Below, piece by piece: positions 15,543 to 22,636 of a stretch of DNA of 64,000 bases. The position numbers and the translations under genes are program-made. Positions within the stretch are counted from its first letter, which is position 1. Each line of letters opens with the position of its first letter. The notes below the pieces were generated by a model that saw only the letters and a list, made by a program, of their open reading frames with translations, searched no databases and was not told the DNA's origin. The stretch comes from Clostridiales bacterium (GTDB lineage Bacteria; Bacillota; Clostridia; Oscillospirales; Oscillospiraceae). The DNA is taken from the NCBI GenBank assembly GCA_018374635.1, contig JAHAEW010000001.1:1-64000 (forward strand). Direction: 5' to 3'.

Positions 15543-16028
15543 ATGGGACTGTTCAGCAGACTGTTTAAGGGGTCGGAGCCGGATATGGAAAAGAGCGCGG
15601 CCAACGCCCAAAAGGCGCGCGCCCTGTTTGACCAGGCGGTGGAGCACGGCGAGGCGTACCGTCTGATTGTGGGCTATACCGAGGATGTCAAGCGGTTTAA
15701 TTATGGCTTTGTCCATGGGAGCAAAACCAAAATCGGTAATTTGATCGTGGGATGGAATGAGGCTGCCAACACCATCGTGGTGGTGCCTACGGTTCCCGAC
15801 CTCTCTGGATATGGAGAGCCCACCTACTACCGCCGGGAGGAGATCCACAAAGCGTACCGGAACAAGTACCCCACCGATGCCTTCATCATCTATCCCGACC
15901 GGAAGGGGTATATCGGCATCAACGCCTATGAATGGCTGGAGGATGAGAGCCTGTACGTCTACCTCTATCAGAAAGAGGAGCTGGAGGCATTTACCGCATT
16001 CTTCCAGAACGAGTTTTCGACCAAATAA
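15543..16028 (+). CDS. Conserved-looking cytoplasmic protein, function unknown
   Basis: A 161-residue protein beginning MGLFSRLFKGSEPDME. The middle (EAYRLIVGYTEDVKRFNYGF, then NLIVGWNEAANTIVVVPTVP) looks like a small alpha/beta fold; tyrosines and charged residues dominate the C-terminal part (LYVYLYQKEELEAFTAFF). No signal peptide or membrane segment. GAGGAGG lies ahead of the ATG. It sits 66 bases before the large TPR-SUFU gene in the same direction and is probably co-transcribed with it. I do not recognise the family; an immunity or SUFU-associated role is only a guess from context. Confidence 0.75.
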   Translation: MGLFSRLFKGSEPDMEKSAANAQKARALFDQAVEHGEAYRLIVGYTEDVKRFNYGFVHGSKTKIGNLIVGWNEAANTIVVVPTVPDLSGYGEPTYYRREEIHKAYRNKYPTDAFIIYPDRKGYIGINAYEWLEDESLYVYLYQKEELEAFTAFFQNEFSTK

Positions 16029-16094
16029 GCAGAGCATGAGGGAAGGAATGGGGAGCAACTTGTGATCGACAGAGAGACGAAAGGAGGCGCTGAT

Positions 16095-19000
16095 ATGGAA
16101 TTCTTGGAACAGTGCCTGAAATGGAGCGAAAACAAGGAATACCAGAAGCTCATTGACGCCTTGGAGAATATCCCCGCCGGGGATCGCACCCCGGAGCTGA
16201 ACAGTGAGCTGGCCAAGGCATACATCGCCATTGCAGACATAGGAGAACGGGAGCCTTATGAAAGAGCCCTGGAACTTCTGAAACCTCATGAGGAGGAAAT
16301 GGGCGAGGACCATTGCTGGAATTATCGCCTGGCATCCGCTTATTATTATCTGGATGAAGAAGGTCCCGCCCTGCATTACTTTGAACAGGCGCTCAAGGCC
16401 CGCCCCGGAGACAAGGACACCCAGGACTACATCGACGACTGCCGCCGCCGTCTGGCCCTGCCCCGGTTCAAGAAAAGCTTCCGGGAAAGGACGGAGGAGT
16501 CCTGGGCTGCCTTTGCCGGGATCGAGGCGGGGCTGCGCCAGATCATGGATACCGATAAAACGCGCCAGCGCGGCGAGGAGCTGATTGAAACATGCGGTAA
16601 CGCACTCAAAACGGCCCTGCGTGATACTTCCTTTGAGCTGGGCTTCAATGGTGAAAAATATGAACTGATCCTCAGTCCGGAGGGCCTTCGCTCCCGCCTG
16701 TTCCCGCTGGTGTACTTCCAGCAGCGGGCCCCGGAATCGGTGCTGGAGCATTGGAATATCCGGGTAGGCCGTCAGCCCTGTGAGGGGTTCGAGCTGCGGG
16801 CCGGAGACATCAAAGTTCGGGCCGAGGACGTGCAGATGTGGGTAGAGAAAACAGAGGATCAGCAGGTGAATCTGGTCCTCTGCTGCGAAAAGCTGACGCC
16901 GCTCTTGAAAGAGGATACGGACCGGGTCTGGTGGGCGCTCTCCGTGCTGGTGGATCAAACCATAGGCGAAGTTTCCGCCATCGCGCTGATTGCCGGTCTC
17001 GATATCTATGCCCAGCCGAAAGACGAGCCGGCCATGCCTCTTACCAAACTACCGGAGCTGGTGCAAAGCATGGGGCTCTCTCTCTGGCGGGATGGCAGCG
17101 ACTATCTGGAAAAGAGCTTCCTTGCCTATGGACTGGACCCTGTGGAGGACCCGGAGGCCGACTGGCGGCTGGATGTCTATACTGGAAGCTGCCGCCTGCC
17201 GGTGCTCATCAACGAATACCTGACTGCCCGCACTGATACGGTGGATGCGTACCATCGGGACGGCGTCGCGGCGGGGTTCCTCTGCTACCCGTTGGCGGGC
17301 TTTCCCGGCGAGGAGCGGAGCAAAAATATCCTGGATTTCCGGGATGCGCTGCAAGAAGCGATCCTGAACAAAGCCGGAGCGGAAGCTGTGACCTTCCTGG
17401 GCGGCGCGACCGGATTGTACTATGGGTATCTGGACTTCATCGCCTGGGATCTGCCCGTCGTGCTGGACGCGGCCGGAGCCTTCTTCGCCGGAACCGGCCT
17501 GGCCTGGGGCGGCTTCCATGTGTTCCGCCGGGACGTGGGGACGGTCCGCCTGTGGGAACAGGAAACAGAGCCGGAGGTGGACCCGGAGACCGGCTCCCTG
17601 CTCTCCGCAGAGGACATCGAAATACTGAAATCCTTTGACGAGGGCGTCTCCGGCTACTTTGGGAAAATGCTCCGTTGGCTGGAAAACTTTATTGAACAGG
17701 GCGTGCAGGAGGGGAAATTCACCCAGCGGCAGGCCCGGCAGGACCTCCAGATCGCCCTCTGGTACTCCTTTGCCTGCAACAATCTGGATGAGTACCGGTA
17801 CTACTACAAGGCGGCAGACTGGATGAAAGATTCGGAGAAAAACGCCGGGGGCTGCGCCATGTGGTACTATCGCTATTCGGTGGCCCTCATGTACTGTGGG
17901 CAGCTGGAAGAAGCGCTGAACTATGCACAAAAAGGGATTCAGGAGGAACCGGACTACCCGTGGACCTGGCTGCAAGCCGGCAAGCTGCGCAGCCACTTTG
18001 GAAATAAAACGGGCGCGCTGGAGGCAGCCGCCCATGGGCTTGCCCTGGAACCGGGCGATTATGAATTCCTTACTTTGAAACGGGAGATCGAGCATGGCGC
18101 GCCGCTGGAACAGATGGAATACCACTGGATCAACCCCGATGCCGACCAAATGCTCCAGCAGGGGCTGGATGCAGACGCCGATGACAAGCAGCGCGCGATC
18201 TCCTGTATGACAGTCAGCGAGGAGGGGCTGGACCGTTTCTGGAGCATCTTTGGTCCAAAGCCGGAGCAGTACACACCCAACGCACCTTATACGCAGTTCC
18301 CGTATACAGGAAACGATTGCCGTGTAGATCTGGTGTTTCAGATGAATGAAGCCGGAATGTCCAAACTGGCCCCCGACTGGCTGGAGCAGTTGAAGGGCTG
18401 GCTCCAGAGCGGACAGTGGTTGGAACGGGCTCACCCGGACGGCAGAGCGGCCCGTCTGGACACAGTTTTGGTAGGACTGGACTACCGCATGGGCCTGCTT
18501 TACAAGCTGTCAGAGGAGGATGTATACTTCCAGATCTTCCGGAATCCGGACGGGACGGAACAGGAGGGCGTTTTCTGGTCCTCCGAGGAGGGCAGTGAAC
18601 CGGAACTTTACACAGAAGAAGAGATGTCTGCGGTCGAACAGCATATCAAGAGGACCTTTGGGGAGTTTGACCATGTGTTCCACGAGATGGTTTCCCCTGA
18701 TATCCATGTAGACATCTGCGTTATTCCGCCCTCTGAAGAGCGGGACTACTACACGCTGGTGACGATGGGAATGGGAGCCCACCGGATGAATGTGCCGGAG
18801 GAACTGGCAGAATACAAACTGGAACGGGCAGAACTGGCGATTGCCCTGCCGCCGGACTGGAAACTGGATGAGGAATCCATGAAGGATGAGCGGTGGTACT
18901 GGCCTGTTGGCTTGCTGAAGGTCTTGGCCCGTCTGCCGATTGCCGGCGATACCTGGCTGGGATCTGGCCACACCATGGACAAGCAATCCTCCTTTGCAAA

Positions 19001-19235
19001 GGACACGAAGCTCTGTGCCAGCCTCCTGACCGGTCCCCAAGGCGTGGAGGAAGGCGGTGAGGTCTGCATTTTGCCGGAGGGCGGGGAGGTCAACTTCTAC
19101 CAGGTCATCCCGCTGTACCGGGAGGAGCTGGCATATAAACTGGAGCATGGTGCAGACACACTGATCGATCAAATGGCAGAGGTCAGCTTTGTGGTGCATC
19201 CGGATCGGCCAAGCAGTATAGAAGGAAGAGAGTAA
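16095..19235 (+). CDS. Large TPR protein with C-terminal SUFU domain
   Basis: A 1046-residue protein. The N-terminal ~130 residues hold TPR-like helices (ELNSELAKAYIAIADIGERE; DHCWNYRLASAYYYLDEEGP); further TPR-like units occur near 600-680 (YRYSVALMYCGQLEEALNYA). The last ~200 residues match the Suppressor-of-fused (SUFU) family closely: DHVFHEMVSPDIHVDICVIP, YYTLVTMGMGAHRMNVP, ERAELAIALPPDWKL, DTWLGSGHTM and NFYQVIPLYREELAYKLE. ATG 16095 has AAGGAGG 7 bases upstream; the earlier GTG at 16062 does not. Bacterial SUFU domains are thought to act as immunity proteins against polymorphic toxins or as protein-binding modules. No toxin gene is visible nearby. Confidence 0.85.
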   Translation: MEFLEQCLKWSENKEYQKLIDALENIPAGDRTPELNSELAKAYIAIADIGEREPYERALELLKPHEEEMGEDHCWNYRLASAYYYLDEEGPALHYFEQALKARPGDKDTQDYIDDCRRRLALPRFKKSFRERTEESWAAFAGIEAGLRQIMDTDKTRQRGEELIETCGNALKTALRDTSFELGFNGEKYELILSPEGLRSRLFPLVYFQQRAPESVLEHWNIRVGRQPCEGFELRAGDIKVRAEDVQMWVEKTEDQQVNLVLCCEKLTPLLKEDTDRVWWALSVLVDQTIGEVSAIALIAGLDIYAQPKDEPAMPLTKLPELVQSMGLSLWRDGSDYLEKSFLAYGLDPVEDPEADWRLDVYTGSCRLPVLINEYLTARTDTVDAYHRDGVAAGFLCYPLAGFPGEERSKNILDFRDALQEAILNKAGAEAVTFLGGATGLYYGYLDFIAWDLPVVLDAAGAFFAGTGLAWGGFHVFRRDVGTVRLWEQETEPEVDPETGSLLSAEDIEILKSFDEGVSGYFGKMLRWLENFIEQGVQEGKFTQRQARQDLQIALWYSFACNNLDEYRYYYKAADWMKDSEKNAGGCAMWYYRYSVALMYCGQLEEALNYAQKGIQEEPDYPWTWLQAGKLRSHFGNKTGALEAAAHGLALEPGDYEFLTLKREIEHGAPLEQMEYHWINPDADQMLQQGLDADADDKQRAISCMTVSEEGLDRFWSIFGPKPEQYTPNAPYTQFPYTGNDCRVDLVFQMNEAGMSKLAPDWLEQLKGWLQSGQWLERAHPDGRAARLDTVLVGLDYRMGLLYKLSEEDVYFQIFRNPDGTEQEGVFWSSEEGSEPELYTEEEMSAVEQHIKRTFGEFDHVFHEMVSPDIHVDICVIPPSEERDYYTLVTMGMGAHRMNVPEELAEYKLERAELAIALPPDWKLDEESMKDERWYWPVGLLKVLARLPIAGDTWLGSGHTMDKQSSFAKDTKLCASLLTGPQGVEEGGEVCILPEGGEVNFYQVIPLYREELAYKLEHGADTLIDQMAEVSFVVHPDRPSSIEGRE

Positions 19236-19299
19236 GAGGCTGATATGCGAAAACTGCCTTGGTGAACCTGTGGCGGCGATTCACCCATATTTTGCAAAA

Positions 19300-19456
19300 T
19301 TTAAGGGAGGACTGCTCTTCAGCAGTCCTCCCTCAGTCTGTCGATGAAGTGGAATACGATGCAGGAAAGAACCCGCTTCCTGCAAAGCCAAAAATCCTCG
19401 GCGGAGTTTCACCGCCGGCAGTGAGAAGCGGGTCGAAGTGTTTCGACCCGCGGAGG
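19300..19456 (+). repeat. Interspersed hairpin repeat, family 2, copy A
   Basis: Opens with a hairpin GGGAGGACTGCT-cttc-AGCAGTCCTCCC, then TCAGTCTGTCGATGAAGTGG (from 19333), GCAGGAAAGAACCCGC, CTCGGCGGAGTTTCACCGCC and ends with a hairpin GCGGGTCGAAGTGTTTCGAC (about 19429-19452). It shares these blocks with copies at 21461 and 53942. It fills the convergent interval between the SUFU gene and the thioredoxin-like gene. Confidence 0.75.
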
Positions 19457-19460
19457 GAAT

Positions 19461-19703
19461 TTACGGGAGATAGGGGCGCAGCAGATCCAGGATCTCTCCC
19501 TTGCCGGCCACACGCCCGGCGATCAGGAGCTTGCCGTCCACCATCAGGGCAGGGGAGGACATCACACCGAGCAGCACGATCTCCCGCAGGCCCTCCACTT
19601 TTTCCACCGGAACCTCTACGCCCAATTCAGAAAGGGCGTCCAGCGTGTTGGTATAAAGCTTGCCGCACTTGTCGCACCCGGCGCCGATTACCTTAATATC
19701 CAT
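19461..19703 (-). CDS. Thioredoxin-like redox-active disulfide protein
   Basis: An 80-residue Thioredoxin_3-type protein (TM0996/MTH895 family of small redox-active disulfide proteins): MDIKVIGAGCDKCGKLYTN has the CDKC active site, and VMSSPALMVDGKLLIAG has the cis-proline region. ATG 19703 fits the AAGGAGG ribosome-binding site with 8-base spacing; the ATG two codons earlier is too close. It starts 17 bases after the ArsR-CobW gene and is surely in the same transcript. Such proteins are often linked with ArsR regulators and metal or arsenic permeases; here it may keep metal-binding thiols reduced, which is inference. Confidence 0.88.
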   Translation of the reverse strand: MDIKVIGAGCDKCGKLYTNTLDALSELGVEVPVEKVEGLREIVLLGVMSSPALMVDGKLLIAGRVAGKGEILDLLRPYLP

Positions 19704-19720
19704 GTCCATGACCTCCTTCA

Positions 19721-20992
19721 TCAGTTGCGCAGTTTCATCTCCTGTCCCACGCAGGTCTCCCAGGCGGAGAAGATATGCTTGATCACGGCCGGACCCACCC
19801 GGGAGATAAAGACCAGCTGGGAGAGCGGTTTTTCCGCACAGGGCCTGCTGTCGAGACGGGAGCCCACCAGATCGATCTGACTCCACCCCGCGTCCGAGAG
19901 GTGGAAGAAGCCCTTGCAGCGGTAGAGGTCGGCCTGGATCTCCTGGAGAAAGGCGCTGAGCTGCGCCTGGGTCACGGTCCCGGCGAAGTCCAGAAAGAGG
20001 GTCTTGGGCTTTGTCTCCTCAGAATTGGTGGTGGCCTCGCCCTCCGCCCACTGGTAGAGGAGCAGGTCGTCCTGGAGGAACCGGGGGGAGAGGGAGCCCA
20101 TCCGGCTCTGCTCGATGGGGCAGACGGGGTTGATCTCCCGGATGGCCCGGATGACTTCCTCCAGCTGTGCGGGGGAGACCAGGTCGGTCTTGGTGATGAC
20201 GGCTAAGTGACAGTGCTTGAGCTGGCGGTTGACCGTCTCCAGATCGCCGCGCTGTTCCAGGAAGTGGACGGCGTCCACCAGACAGACCACGCCCCGGAAC
20301 TCGTAGGACGCACCGCCCGCCGCCCGGGCCGCCTCCAGGATCTCCTCCACATTGGAGGGGTCGCCCAGACCGGAGCTCTCCACAAAGAGGTACTCCAGAT
20401 CCCGTCCGGCCATCTCCGTCAGCGCCTGGACAAACTGGAGCTGGAGGCAGGAGCAGAAGATGGAGCCCCGGTTGACCTCCACCATCTGGATGTTATCATT
20501 GCGGAGGATGTCGCCGTCGATCCCCAGCTTGCCGAATTCGTTCTGAATGACGCCGATGCGGCGGCCCTGGAGCGCGTCCAGGAGGCGGAGGAGAAGGGTG
20601 GTCTTTCCGGCGCCGAGAAAACCGGTGAGTACATAGAGCTTGGTGCTTTGTTCGGTCTGCATGGCGGGATCTCCTTTCAAAGTGGCGCCTGGGGCGGCGG
20701 GGACTGCGGAGGGCGGCTCCAGAGAATCCATCAGGCCGCCGATGGCCTGGCGGACGCGGTGGAGCGTGTCCCGGTCCAGGGTGTAGTGGGTCCAGCGGCC
20801 CCGCTTCTCCGGGATGGCAAGGCCTGCGCCGCACAGGAGCTTCATATCATGGGAGAGGGTGGGCTGTGTGATGGAGAAGGCCTCCAGGATCTTGCAGGCG
20901 CACAGGGGCTGCTGGGAGAGCATGGAGAGAATTTGCAGCCGCTTGGGGTCGGCCAGCGCCTTGCATACTTTGGCCAGTTCCTCATAGGTCAT
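19721..20992 (-). CDS. ArsR-family regulator fused in frame to a CobW/COG0523 GTPase
   Basis: One open frame of 423 residues. Residues about 1-95 are an ArsR winged-helix domain (ELAKVCKALADPKRLQIL, then QPLCACKILEAF with a CxC like the metal site of As/Sb-responsive ArsR proteins, then TQPTLSHDMKLL). A proline/alanine linker (about 95-112) leads to a COG0523 GTPase: Walker A LTGFLGAGKTT near 126, FVESSGLGDP, ITKTDL. The family's usual CxCC metal motif is replaced by IFCSCLQ. An internal ATG at 20662 (MQTEQSTKLYV) has AAAGGAG 8 bases ahead, so a separate GTPase of 313 residues may also be made. Likely a metal-sensing regulator and metallochaperone. Confidence 0.88.
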   Translation of the reverse strand: MTYEELAKVCKALADPKRLQILSMLSQQPLCACKILEAFSITQPTLSHDMKLLCGAGLAIPEKRGRWTHYTLDRDTLHRVRQAIGGLMDSLEPPSAVPAAPGATLKGDPAMQTEQSTKLYVLTGFLGAGKTTLLLRLLDALQGRRIGVIQNEFGKLGIDGDILRNDNIQMVEVNRGSIFCSCLQLQFVQALTEMAGRDLEYLFVESSGLGDPSNVEEILEAARAAGGASYEFRGVVCLVDAVHFLEQRGDLETVNRQLKHCHLAVITKTDLVSPAQLEEVIRAIREINPVCPIEQSRMGSLSPRFLQDDLLLYQWAEGEATTNSEETKPKTLFLDFAGTVTQAQLSAFLQEIQADLYRCKGFFHLSDAGWSQIDLVGSRLDSRPCAEKPLSQLVFISRVGPAVIKHIFSAWETCVGQEMKLRN

Positions 20993-21026
20993 ACACGGCC
21001 CTCCTCTCACCTGAATAAATAGAAAA

Positions 21027-21076
21027 ATATCGATATGTTATGAGCGGATTATACCATACAGATAGAAAAACGTCAA
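21027..21076 (-). promoter_or_regulatory. Promoter and probable ArsR operator
   Basis: On the minus strand TTGACG (21076-21071), 17-bp spacer, TATAAT (21053-21048). Downstream, ATATCGATAT (21036-21027) is a perfect palindrome near the expected transcript start and before the AGGAGG site, the usual position of ArsR-type operators. Autoregulation is therefore likely. Confidence 0.75.
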
Positions 21077-21095
21077 TGTATAATGCGAGGCAGGA

Positions 21096-21329
21096 TCAGG
21101 AATCCAGCTCGTCCAGCCGGTCCATCAGATCGTCGGCCAGGTCTTCCAGCGCTTCCCGGCGGCCGCCCCAGATCTCATAGGCCTCGCTCGCCATGTCCTC
21201 CGGCTCCTCCAGGTCCAGCCGGGCGATCTGCTCCTTTACCTGGGTCAGCCGGGCGAGGAGGGCCTGCCTGCCGTCCTCTTCCGGTGCGGCGGGGGAACGG
21301 AAGGCGGTGATGTCGATGATGTCAGACAT
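21096..21329 (-). CDS. Small acidic helical protein, function unknown
   Basis: A 77-residue protein starting MSDIIDITAFRSPAAPEEDG. The body is predicted helical and very acidic (QVKEQIARLDLEEPEDMA, LEDLADDLMDRLDELDS). ATG 21329 has AGGAG 7 bases upstream; an in-frame extension to 21365 has no support. It lies upstream of, and reads the same way as, the ArsR-CobW gene, but a strong promoter lies between, so it is probably a separate unit. Family not recognised. Confidence 0.7.
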   Translation of the reverse strand: MSDIIDITAFRSPAAPEEDGRQALLARLTQVKEQIARLDLEEPEDMASEAYEIWGGRREALEDLADDLMDRLDELDS

Positions 21330-21460
21330 AAAAAACTCCTTTTCTCTGTTCTGCGGACAGAACATCCTTGCATGGGCCGAAACAGGGTACTCCGGCAGAC
21401 CCTATTATAAAGGGCGCAACGCCGAGCGGCAAGACCTGTACGCGTTCCCGATGGAAAGAA

Positions 21461-21871
21461 AGAACCCGGCCTGTACAAGCAGGCCGGGTTTTTCAGACTG
21501 TCGATAAAGTATATTTCTTCGATTTATGCTGCAAGAGCCTCTCAGAGTTCCGCCGTCCGCAGACGGCGGAAGAGGGTCAAATCGTGTTTTCCGGCGGCGT
21601 GTACGTCGGAAAACACACTTCCCAGGACGCAAGTGTGCGAACCGGGAACCCAAACAAAGCCCAGCGAAGCGGGTTTGTTTGGGACAGAAGGGGCAAGGGA
21701 GCGGAGTGAACCCTGGCCGTCAGGCTGGGGCGAACGGTGCGGACTTTGACCCGACGAAGTGCGCGCAGCGGCCTGCATCCCCTCGAAAGAATGCTTGCAT
21801 TTTTGAGAAGCGTGTCGAAGTTTTTCGACACGCTGAAAAACCCGGCCTATATAAGCAGGCCGGGTTTTTAA
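21461..21871 (+). repeat. Interspersed hairpin repeat, family 2, copy B, with hairpins at both ends
   Basis: Fills most of the 550-base gene-free interval 21330-21879. The left end is a terminator-like hairpin AACCCGGCCTG/CAGGCCGGGTT (21463-21490) then TCAGACTGTCGATAAAGT; the right end is a near-identical hairpin (about 21837-21870). Inside are GCCGTCCGCAGACGGCGG, CTGCATCCCCTCGAAAGAAT, TGCTTGCATTTTTGAGAAGC and GTGTCGAAGTTTTTCGACAC. No gene inside is credible. The duplicated outer hairpin suggests that the element arrived or was copied together with its flanking terminator. Confidence 0.75.
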
Positions 21872-21879
21872 ACATTGGA

Positions 21880-22500
21880 TCACTCTTTGGCGGGGGCCAG
21901 GAGCTTGGTGAGCATGGCCACCTTGCGGCCGATGCCCTGGGCCTTTTCCAGACCCTCGGGATCGTCCATGGTGCCCGAGCCGTCGCCGGGGTTCCACAGG
22001 CTGGCGCCGGCATAGACGCAGACGCCGCCGTTACAGACGGTGATGCCCTGGGTGTGGTAGAAGCCCAGGATCCCGTTGATGGCCATTTCCTGGCCGCCGT
22101 TTCGGGTGCCGCCCACGGCGATGGCGCCGCCCACCTTGCGGGCAAAGAAATCGGGGTTGTCCTTCAGGATGGTCCAGGTGGGACGGAAACGGTTGAAGAA
22201 AGTGGCCAGCTGGGCGGTGATGTTCATCTCATACACCGGTGTGGCGATGATATACCCGTCTGCGTGGTAAAACTTTTCATAGAGCTCGGTCATGCCGTCG
22301 TCCTTATAGACGGGGCAGTAGGTGACCCCCTGCTTGGTGCACTGGTTGCAGTGGATGCAGAAATTGAGCTTGCGGCCCCGGAGCTCCACCAGCTCGACTT
22401 CCACGTCGCCGGTGGCCTCAGCGGCCTCGAGAGCGGCCTTCAGGGCGGTGTAGGCAGATTTTTTGCGGGGGCTTCCGCAGATACCAAGAATTTTTACCAT
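21880..22500 (-). CDS. Iron-sulfur flavoprotein (NADPH-dependent FMN reductase family)
   Basis: A 206-residue flavodoxin-like protein. VKILGICGSPRKKSAYTAL is the FMN phosphate loop; CIHCNQCTKQGVTYCPV (about residues 48-64) is a compact cysteine motif for a [4Fe-4S] cluster, as in Isf-type iron-sulfur flavoproteins; IIATPVYEMNITAQLATFFN follows. AAAGGAG lies ahead of ATG 22500. It starts 136 bases after the molybdenum hydroxylase large subunit, in the same direction, and may be the last gene of that operon. Because the hydroxylase lacks its usual FAD subunit, this flavoprotein could be its electron partner; that is inference. Confidence 0.85.
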   Translation of the reverse strand: MVKILGICGSPRKKSAYTALKAALEAAEATGDVEVELVELRGRKLNFCIHCNQCTKQGVTYCPVYKDDGMTELYEKFYHADGYIIATPVYEMNITAQLATFFNRFRPTWTILKDNPDFFARKVGGAIAVGGTRNGGQEMAINGILGFYHTQGITVCNGGVCVYAGASLWNPGDGSGTMDDPEGLEKAQGIGRKVAMLTKLLAPAKE

Positions 22501-22636
22501 GAGAGATGCGCTCCTTTCATCGATCTGTCCAGAGGAGAAACCAGCCTGACGGTATTTGGAGGGAGAGGCTGGAAAGACGAACTCTTTTTCTTTATCGTAG
22601 AATGCTTTTGCCGGGCCGTCAAGAGAAAAATAGGGA

